In this document: positions 17,028 to 25,087 of the stretch, piece by piece
How the letters are laid out: each line of letters begins with the position of its first letter
Numbering within the stretch: the first letter of the stretch is position 1
NCBI RefSeq assembly: GCF_019977295.1
Contig: NZ_AP024651.1
Coordinates: 3,534,001-3,598,000 of the forward strand
Length of the DNA stretch: 64,000 bases
Reading direction: 5' to 3'
Source: Arthrobacter sp. StoSoilB20
GTDB taxonomy: Bacteria > Actinomycetota > Actinomycetes > Actinomycetales > Micrococcaceae
Notes under the pieces: model-generated
What the model was told of the DNA's origin: nothing
What the model saw: the letters and a program-made list of their open reading frames with translations, nothing else
Databases searched by the model: none
Program-made: the position numbers and the translations under genes

Positions 17028-18494
17028 CTAGACCTGTGCCGCTACGCCATCGCGGGAGATGTTGACCATGTCCTCGCGCGGCACCACCTTGATGCGTTCA
17101 CGCTTGACCTCAACACCGTGGGACGTGCCCGCCTCGGTGGCTGCTGCGCCGAGGGCGAGTTCGTGGGCGTCCAGGGCCAGCCAGCCTTCCCAGCTGGTGA
17201 ACTTCACGCCGCGGGAATCGAGAAGATCCACGACGGCGTCTGCCGCGGGAACCTCGGCGACCGGCAGGTTTTCGCGGTCCTCCAACAAGTACGTGACGGT
17301 TTCGAGGGCATCGCCCTTGGTGTGGCCGATGAGGCCAACCGGACCGCGCTTGATCCAGCCCGTTGCGTAGAGGCCCGGAACGTGCTGGCCGTCGGCGTCA
17401 AGGACCCGGCCGCCGTCGTTGGTGACGACGCCCTTTTTGTGGTCGAACTCGACGTCCGGCAGGGCCGAACCGAAGTAGCCGATGGAGCGGTACACAGCCT
17501 GGACCGGGTAGTCGATGAACTCGCCGGTACCGCGGGCGTTGCCTGTGCCATCCAGCTCGGTGCGCTCGAACTTGATGCCGGCAACCTTGCCCGGGGTTTC
17601 CGGGGAGTCCACGATTTCCACCGGGCTGTGCAGGAAGTGCAGGTGCAGGCGGCGGGAAGCGGTGAGCTCGGAGAGGTCCTCGGGCTGCTCGGCGATCCAG
17701 TTGGTCAGTGTGCCAACCATGGTTTTGGTCTGGTTGTTTGTCTGGACCTGGCGATCAGACTCTTCGTCGAATTCGAAGTCCTCGGCGTAGAGGATGATGT
17801 CTACATCCTTGGAGTGCGAGAGTTCACGCAGTTCCAGCGGAGTGAACTTCACCTGTGCAGGGCCGCGGCGGCCGAAGACGTGCACGTCGGTGACCGGCGA
17901 GTTCTTCAGGCCGGCGTAAACGTTATCCGGGATTTCGGTGACCAGCAGGTCATCGGCGTGCTTGGAGAGGACGCGGGCGACGTCCAGGGCGACGTTGCCG
18001 TTACCCAGGACGGCGATTTCCTTGGCGTCCAGCGGCCATTCGCGGGCAACGTCCGGGTGTCCGTCGTACCAGGAGACGAAGTCTGCGCCGCCGAAGGAAC
18101 CCTCGAGTTCGATGCCCGGGATGTTCAGGTCGGCGTCCTTGATGGCGCCCGTGGCGAAGATGACGGCGTCGTAGTGCTTGCGGAGGTCCTCGATGGAGAT
18201 GTCCGTGCCGTAGTCCACGTTGCCGAAGAAACGGATGTCGCCACGGTCCAGGACCTTGTGCAGGGCGTTGACGATGCCCTTGATGCGGGGGTGGTCCGGA
18301 GCAACGCCGTAGCGGATCAGGCCGTAAGGTGCCGGGTAGCGGTCGAAGAGGTCGATGCTGACGGTGAGTTCGCCGCTCTTGACGGCCTCACTCTTGGTCA
18401 GGATGTCCGCTGCGTAAACGCCGGCCGGGCCGGAGCCGATGACGGCGACGCGAAGCGGACGGTCCGCAGAACCTACGGGGGTGCTAATTGACAC
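17028..18494 (-). CDS. fprA: FprA-type ferredoxin-NADP+ reductase, paralogue 2 (siroheme operon)
   Basis: A 488-residue FAD enzyme starting at GTG 18494. Motifs match paralogue 1: VAVIGSGPAGVYAADIL, VLGNGNVALDVARVL, FGRRGPAQVKFTPLELREL and ATGWIKRGPVGLIGHTKGDA. It follows the siroheme synthase gene by 20 bp on the same strand and is therefore in its operon. That context suggests a role in feeding NADPH electrons through ferredoxin to the siroheme sulfite reductase NirA at 42748-44490. Family is firm; the sulfite-reductase link is inference from context and from similar pairing in other actinobacteria. Confidence 0.92.
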   Translation of the reverse strand: MSISTPVGSADRPLRVAVIGSGPAGVYAADILTKSEAVKSGELTVSIDLFDRYPAPYGLIRYGVAPDHPRIKGIVNALHKVLDRGDIRFFGNVDYGTDISIEDLRKHYDAVIFATGAIKDADLNIPGIELEGSFGGADFVSWYDGHPDVAREWPLDAKEIAVLGNGNVALDVARVLSKHADDLLVTEIPDNVYAGLKNSPVTDVHVFGRRGPAQVKFTPLELRELSHSKDVDIILYAEDFEFDEESDRQVQTNNQTKTMVGTLTNWIAEQPEDLSELTASRRLHLHFLHSPVEIVDSPETPGKVAGIKFERTELDGTGNARGTGEFIDYPVQAVYRSIGYFGSALPDVEFDHKKGVVTNDGGRVLDADGQHVPGLYATGWIKRGPVGLIGHTKGDALETVTYLLEDRENLPVAEVPAADAVVDLLDSRGVKFTSWEGWLALDAHELALGAAATEAGTSHGVEVKRERIKVVPREDMVNISRDGVAAQV

Positions 18495-18514
18495 GGCTGT
18501 GTTCCTTCTTCTTC

Positions 18515-19792
18515 TCAGTTACTGCGGACGCGGGGACGGTTGGGGGTAATAGTGCTGTAGTCAGCGGTCTTGAAGTGCTGCGGTGCAAAGGGGCTGACAC
18601 GGACAACATCGCCGATCACGATGACCGCCGGGTTGGCCACGCCGACGGCTTCCGCCTGGTCCGCGATGGTCCCCAGAGTGCCGATGGTGACGCGCTGGTC
18701 CGGCAAATACCCGTTCTCTACGATACCTACTGGTGTGTCCAAAGGCAGACCCGAGCCTGCCAGTTCAGCCGCGGAATCACGCAATTGGGCCACTCCCATG
18801 AGCAACACCACAGTGTGATCCGGGCGTGCGGGGACCTCGGAGAGCTCTTCGTGGCCGGTCACCACGCTGAAGCCCTTGGCCAGGCCGCGATGCGTCACCG
18901 GGATTCCTGCGGCAGCGGGAACGGAAATTGCCGACGTCACGCCGGACACCACTTCAACCTCGACGCCGTTCTGCCGGCAGAATTCTGCTTCCTCACCGCC
19001 GCGTCCCAGGACGTAGGGGTCCCCGCCTTTGAGGCGGACCACCCGGTTGCCCTTGAGGGCTTCCTCTACAAGGATCCTGTTGATCTCAAGCTGGGGCACG
19101 GGGTGGTGCCCGGGGGTCTTGCCGACCTCGATCACCCGGACGTCGGGCGCCAGTTCGTTGAGCAGCTCCCGTGGGCCAAGACGGTCGGCAACCACGACGT
19201 CGGCCTGGCCCAGCAGGCGACGGCCGCGGACGGTGATGAGCCCTGAGTCGCCGGGCCCGCCGCCCACCAGAGCGACAGAACCAGCCGGAGTCTTTCCAGC
19301 TGCGTCCGGCTTACGGTGCCGGCGCAGCGGAAGGTCCCCGGTTTCGAGGGCCGTGGCAACTGCGTTCCGAAGGGCCATGGCACGGCGTGGGTCTCCCCCG
19401 GCGTTGATGGCGATCTTGACGTCGTCCACCACGGCAACCGCGGGTGTCCACGCGGCCGATGCTTCATGGTCCGAGGCGTTGACGCACCAGATGCGCTGCG
19501 CCTCGGCGTCGGCTGCGACCTGGGTGTCCACGGCGGGAGTGCCAGTAGCAGTCTGAACGAACCAGACGCCGTCGACGTCGGTTTGGCGGTACTCGCGCTG
19601 CTCCCAGGTAAGGAGGCCGGAAGCGGCGAGCCCGCGAAGTGTTTCGGTGGCAACGGGAGCGACCACGGTGACTTTCGCACCGGCGTCGAGCAGTCCTTTG
19701 GCGCGGCGCGACGCAACGGGGCCGCCGCCGACCACCAGCACGGGGCGGCCGAGCAGCCGCAGCGCGGTGGGGTAAATGTCCTGTATTGCCAT
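18515..19792 (-). CDS. cobA: Siroheme synthase: CysG-like dehydrogenase fused to uroporphyrinogen-III methyltransferase
   Basis: A 425-residue two-part enzyme. Residues 1 to about 165 form the precorrin-2 dehydrogenase/ferrochelatase-like part, with the NAD motif VLVVGGGPVASRRAKGLLDA. From about residue 172 on is a methyltransferase with VALVGGGPGDSGLITVRG, VVVADRLGP, VRLKGGDPYVLGRGGEE and GIPVTHRG. Together they turn uroporphyrinogen III into siroheme, the prosthetic group of sulfite/nitrite reductases. The frame stays open to 19870, but ATG 19792 is where the CysG-like fold begins. Fusion of both parts is normal for CysG. A separate sirohydrochlorin chelatase lies at 44644-45348, so chelation may be shared or redundant. 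Confidence 0.92.
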   Translation of the reverse strand: MAIQDIYPTALRLLGRPVLVVGGGPVASRRAKGLLDAGAKVTVVAPVATETLRGLAASGLLTWEQREYRQTDVDGVWFVQTATGTPAVDTQVAADAEAQRIWCVNASDHEASAAWTPAVAVVDDVKIAINAGGDPRRAMALRNAVATALETGDLPLRRHRKPDAAGKTPAGSVALVGGGPGDSGLITVRGRRLLGQADVVVADRLGPRELLNELAPDVRVIEVGKTPGHHPVPQLEINRILVEEALKGNRVVRLKGGDPYVLGRGGEEAEFCRQNGVEVEVVSGVTSAISVPAAAGIPVTHRGLAKGFSVVTGHEELSEVPARPDHTVVLLMGVAQLRDSAAELAGSGLPLDTPVGIVENGYLPDQRVTIGTLGTIADQAEAVGVANPAVIVIGDVVRVSPFAPQHFKTADYSTITPNRPRVRSN

Positions 19793-19882
19793 GAAAAAAC
19801 TGTAGGGCGGCCCCGTAACATGCTTCAAAGACTCGGAAACACCCGGTAACGCTGGGTAATCCAACGTCACATAATTCCATGC

Positions 19883-20692
19883 TTAGCCGGAAGAAACCCT
19901 GTCTTTAAGCGTCAGGTAATAGCTCCGCTGCTCCTTGCCCAAGTGCTCGATCGCGTAACGAAGAGACGTGCGGGGCATGGTTGCCGCGTACTCGTCCAGG
20001 AAGGCCAGCAAGCGTTCGCGGCTGCTGCGTCCGGCATCGCGAACCCACCCGCCCACGGCTTTGTGGATGAGGTCTTCTTTGTCTCCGAGCAGGAGGGCGG
20101 CGATCGCGAACGTGTCATCCAACTGGCCTTCACGGATGAACGCCGAGGTGGCAACAATGGCCGTCCTGCGCTCCCACATGTTCGGCGACCGGGCCAGGCT
20201 GTAGAGCGGGTCGCGCGGCTTGTTCAGCAGCCATCCGCCCACCACGTTCCCAGCGCCTAGGTCCACCAGGTCCCAATTGTTGATGCGATCCTGCCTCCGC
20301 AGGTACAACCCGTAAAGTTCCCGACGCCGTTCTTCCGTGGTCTTCTTTTTCTGCGCTTGGAGAGCCATGATCTTCACGGCACCGGCCCTGGCCTCGTGGA
20401 TGTCTTGCTCCAGGAGCATCTCGATATCTTCCAGGGACATGGTCGCGAACTCTTTGGCCAGTGTGAAAACCTCGCCCATGCGGACGCCCATGAAGAAGTC
20501 GCCCTCGGCATAGTCGCCCTTGCCGGTCTTGAAATAGCGCCGGTATTTGGCTTGCTCGACATCCGACTGGCGGATTTTCAGGCGCTCCAAGAACGCGACG
20601 GCGGTGGGCTCGGTTCCCGGCGCCGGCGCGGCAGGCTTGCGGTCGTTGGGGGCCTTCCCGCCCTTGGGCCCTCTTCCGTCCTTGGGGGTCAT
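19883..20692 (-). CDS. DNA alkylation repair protein, AlkD-like
   Basis: A 269-residue alpha-helical, HEAT-like repeat protein with a 40-residue charged and proline-rich N-terminal tail. The AlkD family pattern is visible in the segments NNWDLVDLGAGNVVGGWLL, SPNMWERRTAIVATSAFI and LLGDKEDLIHKAVGGWVRDA. AlkD enzymes excise N3- and N7-alkylated purines. ATG 20692 has a GGAGG sequence just upstream. It lies 15 bp after the glutaminase gene on the same strand and is probably cotranscribed with it, although the functions are unrelated. Confidence 0.88.
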   Translation of the reverse strand: MTPKDGRGPKGGKAPNDRKPAAPAPGTEPTAVAFLERLKIRQSDVEQAKYRRYFKTGKGDYAEGDFFMGVRMGEVFTLAKEFATMSLEDIEMLLEQDIHEARAGAVKIMALQAQKKKTTEERRRELYGLYLRRQDRINNWDLVDLGAGNVVGGWLLNKPRDPLYSLARSPNMWERRTAIVATSAFIREGQLDDTFAIAALLLGDKEDLIHKAVGGWVRDAGRSSRERLLAFLDEYAATMPRTSLRYAIEHLGKEQRSYYLTLKDRVSSG

Positions 20693-20707
20693 GCCTCCAT
20701 CATGCGC

Positions 20708-21619
20708 CTAAAACACCGACCAGCCGGTACGGGTGGTGAATTCGTCCAGCGCTGCGACCCCGGCCACGGAATTCCCGGATCGTCCCAGCCCAGGGCTCCA
20801 CACGCTGATGGAGCACTTGTTCGGGACCACGGCCACGATTCCGCCGCCCACGCCGCTCTTGCCCGGAAGTCCCACCCGATATGCGAATTCGCCAGCGGCG
20901 TCATACGTCCCGCACGTGAGCATGACCGCGTTGATTCTCTTGGTCTGCGCCGGAGAGAGCAACAGCGTCCCGTCTGCGCCCAAGCCGTTGGAGGCAAGGA
21001 ACCGGGTTGCGAGTGCAAGGTCTTCACAGGTCATGGCGAGCGCGCATTGCTTTGCATAGGAATCCAGGACGTCCTCCACCGGGTTTTCCAGGTTGCCGCA
21101 GCTTGCCAGGAAGTGAGCCAAGGAAGCGTTGCGGTGGCTGTTGGCCAGTTCGGAGCCGGCCACCTGCTGATCGGTGTCGATGCTGTCCTTGGTGGTTTCC
21201 TGACGCATCAGATCCCGCACGGCATACGCTGCGTTTCCGGTCAGGCTCAGAAGGCGGTCCGTCACCACGATTGCACCGGCGTTGATGAAGGGGTTCCGGG
21301 GAATGCCGTCTTCACTCTCCAACTGGACCAGTGAGTTGAAGGGGTTGCCGGAGGGCTCCCGGAACACCCGTTTCCAAATACTGTCTCCGTCGAATGCCAG
21401 TACCAAGGCGAGCGCAAAGACCTTGGAGATGCTTTGGATGGAAAAGTCCACGTGGGCGTCTCCGGCTGAATACACCTCGCCCTCACGAGTGGCGACGGAT
21501 ATGCCGAATTGTTGGGCGTCCACGGCTCCCAGTTGGGGGATGTAGTCAGCGACGTTGCCTTGGCCGACATGCGGCTGCACGGCCCCGACGATGTCGTCGA
21601 GGAGATTCTGGATATCCAT
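20708..21619 (-). CDS. glsA: Glutaminase A
   Basis: A 303-residue enzyme of the serine-dependent beta-lactamase-like glutaminase family. The nucleophile motif is FSIQSISKVFALALV (Ser-x-x-Lys). Other signatures are EPSGNPFNSLVQLE, RNPFINAGAIVVTDRL and GLPGKSGVGGGIVAVVPN. It hydrolyses glutamine to glutamate and ammonia. It starts 5 bp after the stop of a PucR-type regulator gene on the same strand, so they form an operon. An amino acid permease diverges from the regulator. Length and motifs are normal. Confidence 0.94.
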   Translation of the reverse strand: MDIQNLLDDIVGAVQPHVGQGNVADYIPQLGAVDAQQFGISVATREGEVYSAGDAHVDFSIQSISKVFALALVLAFDGDSIWKRVFREPSGNPFNSLVQLESEDGIPRNPFINAGAIVVTDRLLSLTGNAAYAVRDLMRQETTKDSIDTDQQVAGSELANSHRNASLAHFLASCGNLENPVEDVLDSYAKQCALAMTCEDLALATRFLASNGLGADGTLLLSPAQTKRINAVMLTCGTYDAAGEFAYRVGLPGKSGVGGGIVAVVPNKCSISVWSPGLGRSGNSVAGVAALDEFTTRTGWSVF

Positions 21620-21624
21620 GGTTC

Positions 21625-23241
21625 CTAGCCCTTGGTCCCTGCATAGGTCCAGAGCCTGATCTGGAGGTGTGCCAGTAAGCGTTCATCTGCGGATTGCAGA
21701 TCCAGCCCGGCCACTTCGCAAGCGCGACGCAGCCTGTAATGAACAGTGTTGCGGTGGACCGCCAATTCCTCGGCGCACCGGTTCACGTCTCCGAAGAACT
21801 CCAGGTAGGTCAGGAGGGTCAGGGCGAATTCCGGGTAGCGACCGCATAGCCGGGTGATTCCTGCATGACGCAGGGTGGTCCGGGATTCGAGCAGCTCCAA
21901 CAATTCCCTGGTCAGGACTGTTGTTTCCACGTCGCTGTAAGAGGCCACACGGACGTCCGGCGTTGCTTCCATGACTTTAAGGACGCTGCGAACGTGATCA
22001 AGGGTGGCATGCAGGGCATCCAAGCGCGGAACGATGGGACCCACTGCTGCCTGCACCTGGAAGTGAAGGTGCGTGGTGGCATCACGAACAATCGTGTTGA
22101 CCAGCCGGTTGATGGCGGGCAGGGACTTTTGCGGGTCCACGTCCGGGAGGATGATGGCCGTTTCCATGCCAAGGGCTCCTACCACCGCGCCGGGCCGGTA
22201 TGCAGCGGCGTGGATCGATGCCACTTTGGACAGTTCCCCCCTGCGCAGCTGCAGACCGGCCGCGCTTTGGCTCAGCCCTCCTGCGGAGATCAACACCAAC
22301 GCCGCTGGCTTGGCGGGATCGATGCCCGCGGATTGGGCCTGGGAATGGACTTGCGCCGTGCCGCTGAGCAGGCTGGACACCCGGTCCTCGCGCATCGACT
22401 GCGACTGCTCATTGCGGTGCCGTACCAGCTCAATGGCCGCATGCCTGGCCGCACCCACCATGATGCGGTCCGTGTTGGCCGCCAGTGGTTCAACACCTTC
22501 CTGCAACCAGATGTACCCCATCACCCGGCTGCCGGCGTGAATGCCGATCGCCACACGTTCCCGAAGCCCGGCCTCGAGGTTGGCCTCTACGTGAACAGGT
22601 GCTTCAGTAGCTTGGAGGTGCTTGTAGACTCCTGATTCCTTGAGGAGTTTCTGGTACTTTTCAGGGCCACGCCGCGCCAGGATGGACAACCGGCGGAGCT
22701 CGTCAACGTCATTGGACGCCGGGGAGTAGGCAAGGACCCTGTTGCCCGGATCTTCGATCACCACGTGGCCATTGGTCAGTGTGGCCGTGGTTTGGGCGAT
22801 CGCGAACAGATCGCGGTGGACTGACGTGGGGGTTTCCCCGGGCACATCGTTCTCACGGACCCGGTCCAGCGCGATGCTCTCGAACTTATCCCAGCGGAGC
22901 CCCGGGGCGACCGCCACCAGTCCAATGCCGGTCGGTTGGAGCAACTCGGCCACGGCTTCCAACTCGCGTTCACTGCCCTTGACAGCAACTGCTGTGGGAC
23001 GGCCCGCCATGATGCGGCGGAGCGCAGGGAGCGCCGCACGCCCGCGAACGCCGATCAACATGACCAAGGCCCCTGGGCGGATCTCGTCGTCGTCTTCAGC
23101 ATCAACAATGACAGTTTCGCGAACGGTTCTGTTGTCCTCTGCCGGGGCCAGCAGCAACCGGGCGTTGCCGACACCCAGGTCTTCGAGGACATCGCTCAAT
23201 AGGGTGACGACGCCGTCGTCGTCAATTTCCAGGGCTTTCAA
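21625..23241 (-). CDS. PucR family transcriptional regulator of the glsA operon
   Basis: A 538-residue protein with an N-terminal purine-catabolism-type domain, a middle GGDEF-like domain and a C-terminal HTH_30 at about residues 495-520 ([20 protein letters not shown]). The likely start is TTG 23241, with GAGAGGAAG upstream; no ATG is nearby. It is directly upstream of glsA and divergent from the amino acid permease gene, so it probably senses an amino acid or related nitrogen compound and controls both units. The ligand is unknown. It is related by domain layout, not close identity, to the PucR regulator at 12056-13498. Confidence 0.87.
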   Translation of the reverse strand: MKALEIDDDGVVTLLSDVLEDLGVGNARLLLAPAEDNRTVRETVIVDAEDDDEIRPGALVMLIGVRGRAALPALRRIMAGRPTAVAVKGSERELEAVAELLQPTGIGLVAVAPGLRWDKFESIALDRVRENDVPGETPTSVHRDLFAIAQTTATLTNGHVVIEDPGNRVLAYSPASNDVDELRRLSILARRGPEKYQKLLKESGVYKHLQATEAPVHVEANLEAGLRERVAIGIHAGSRVMGYIWLQEGVEPLAANTDRIMVGAARHAAIELVRHRNEQSQSMREDRVSSLLSGTAQVHSQAQSAGIDPAKPAALVLISAGGLSQSAAGLQLRRGELSKVASIHAAAYRPGAVVGALGMETAIILPDVDPQKSLPAINRLVNTIVRDATTHLHFQVQAAVGPIVPRLDALHATLDHVRSVLKVMEATPDVRVASYSDVETTVLTRELLELLESRTTLRHAGITRLCGRYPEFALTLLTYLEFFGDVNRCAEELAVHRNTVHYRLRRACEVAGLDLQSADERLLAHLQIRLWTYAGTKG

Positions 23242-23580
23242 CGAAGCTATCGCTTCCTCTCCACATCAGTTCCATCAGCAGTACGCTTCCTCGCCATTGA
23301 GGGCGCCGCCGGTACATGTGCGCAGGCACGCACAGCGAGAAACATTACCGGCCCTTCAGAACACCAGTGTTGTCCCCCCGGCACAAGAGCCGGGCCCCGA
23401 ATTTGGTTCGCCAGCCAATTTGTTGTCGACGGCGGCGACCTAGAGTTGGTGACTGTCCCACACACCACAAAGACTGACTGCAGCGCGGCCAATTTCAGGC
23501 ATAACTGCGACGCAGCCAGCCCCACGTTGTGGAGTATTGAGCCACCCGAGGTGGCAACGGAGTCAAAGGAGACCCCCGAA
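23242..23580. other. Divergent intergenic region between PucR regulator and permease
   Basis: About 340 bp lie between the TTG start of the regulator and the GTG start of the permease. The segment holds a small CCGGCACAAGAGCCGG hairpin near 23378 and an AT-richer, partly symmetric patch AATTTGGTTCGCCAGCCAAT at about 23400-23419 that could bind a regulator. A good ribosome-binding site (AAAGGAG) ends at 23571 for the permease. No convincing small gene was seen. Confidence 0.5.
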
Positions 23581-25059
23581 GTGATACCCACCCCTGCGTC
23601 CACACAAACCCTTTCTTCCCCAACAGACCTGGCTGCCAGTCCGCCGTCGAACGCTTTCGCCCCGGAGGAAAGCGGCTACCGCAAAACCCTTAAGCCCCGG
23701 CAGATCCAGATGATCGCCATTGGCGGTGCGATCGGCACCGGGCTCTTCATGGGCGCCGGAGGCCGCCTGAACGGATCCGGACCCGCGCTGGTCCTGGTCT
23801 ATGCCGTCTGCGGATTCTTCGCGTTCCTGATCCTGCGGGCACTCGGCGAGTTGGTGCTGTACCGCCCCACCTCCGGCTCGTTCGTTTCCTATGCCCGCGA
23901 GTTCTACGGCGAGAAAATGGCCTACACCGCGGGCTGGCTCTATTTCCTGAACTGGGCCATGACCTCCATTGTGGACGTCACCGCCGTAGCCCTCTACGTG
24001 AAGTTCTGGGGCCAATATTGGGCACCCATCAACGACGTCCCGCAGTGGCTGATCGCATTGATCGCTTTGGTAGTGGTGCTCTCCCTGAACCTGGTGTCCG
24101 TGAAGATCTTTGGTGAGATGGAGTTCTGGTTCGCCATGATCAAGGTGGGCGCCCTGGTGACGTTCCTCGTGGTGGGAATCTGCTTCATTGTTTTCGGCGG
24201 CCGGACGGATGTTGGCGTTCCGGGTTTCAACGTCATCGCTGAGAACGGTGGCATGTTCCCCATGGGCTCAGTGGCACCGCTCCTGGCCATCAGCGGCGTG
24301 GTGTTTGCCTATGCAGCTGTGGAACTGGTGGGCACCGCGGCCGGCGAAACCGCCGAACCCCACAAGGTGATGCCCAAGGCCGTGAACACCGTGGTGATCC
24401 GCATCGGGGTCTTCTACGTGGGCTCAGTCCTGCTGCTCTCGCTCCTGCTTCCCTTCACGTCCTACAAAGCCGGCGAATCTCCGTTTGTCACCTTCTTCTC
24501 GCATCTCGGTGATCCACAGGCCGGAGCCATCTCCGCATCCGTGATGAACTTCGTGGTCCTCACCGCGGCATTGTCCAGCCTCAACGCCGGCCTCTATTCC
24601 ACCGGCCGCATCCTCCGCTCCATGGCGGTCAATGGCTCGGCTCCGCAATTCACAGGGCGGATCAGTAAGTCCGGGGTGCCCTACGGCGGCATCCTACTGA
24701 CAGCGGTCATCACTCTGGTGGGTGTCGGCTTGAACGCCGTCGTTCCATCCCAGGTCTTTGAAATCGTGCTGGAAGTCTCGGCGGTGGGCATCATCGGCGG
24801 CTGGGCCACCATCATGTTGTGCCACATCAAGCTCCAGCACTGGGTCCGCAACGGCAAAGTGGTGCGGCCTGCGTTCAGGCTCTTCGGAGCGCCCTTCACT
24901 TCCTATCTCACCCTCGGATTCCTGGCCTTTGTCCTGGTCACCATGGGGTTCTCGGAAACGGGCCGCTGGGTGCTGGCCTCGTTGCTGGTGTTGGCGCCAC
25001 TGCTGATAGCCGGCTGGTATGCGTATCGCGGCCGCATCCGTACAGCCCTGACGTCCTAG
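23581..25059 (+). CDS. Amino acid permease (APC superfamily, GabP/AnsP-like)
   Basis: A 492-residue membrane protein from GTG 23581, selected because AAAGGAG precedes it by 9 bp; the open frame extends to 23446. A polar N-terminal tail of about 35 residues leads into about 12 membrane segments. Motifs include [17 protein letters not shown] (substrate backbone-binding glycines in helix 1) and the helix 6 region [20 protein letters not shown]. These are typical of the amino acid transporter branch that includes GabP, AnsP, CycA and LysP. The gene is divergent from a PucR regulator/glutaminase operon, and an Orn/Lys/Arg decarboxylase gene follows by 28 bp. Import of an amino acid used by those enzymes is therefore likely. 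The precise substrate is not determinable. Confidence 0.9.
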   Translation: MIPTPASTQTLSSPTDLAASPPSNAFAPEESGYRKTLKPRQIQMIAIGGAIGTGLFMGAGGRLNGSGPALVLVYAVCGFFAFLILRALGELVLYRPTSGSFVSYAREFYGEKMAYTAGWLYFLNWAMTSIVDVTAVALYVKFWGQYWAPINDVPQWLIALIALVVVLSLNLVSVKIFGEMEFWFAMIKVGALVTFLVVGICFIVFGGRTDVGVPGFNVIAENGGMFPMGSVAPLLAISGVVFAYAAVELVGTAAGETAEPHKVMPKAVNTVVIRIGVFYVGSVLLLSLLLPFTSYKAGESPFVTFFSHLGDPQAGAISASVMNFVVLTAALSSLNAGLYSTGRILRSMAVNGSAPQFTGRISKSGVPYGGILLTAVITLVGVGLNAVVPSQVFEIVLEVSAVGIIGGWATIMLCHIKLQHWVRNGKVVRPAFRLFGAPFTSYLTLGFLAFVLVTMGFSETGRWVLASLLVLAPLLIAGWYAYRGRIRTALTS

Positions 25060-25087
25060 ACCCCTTTTCAGTTTGAAAGTGAAACAC

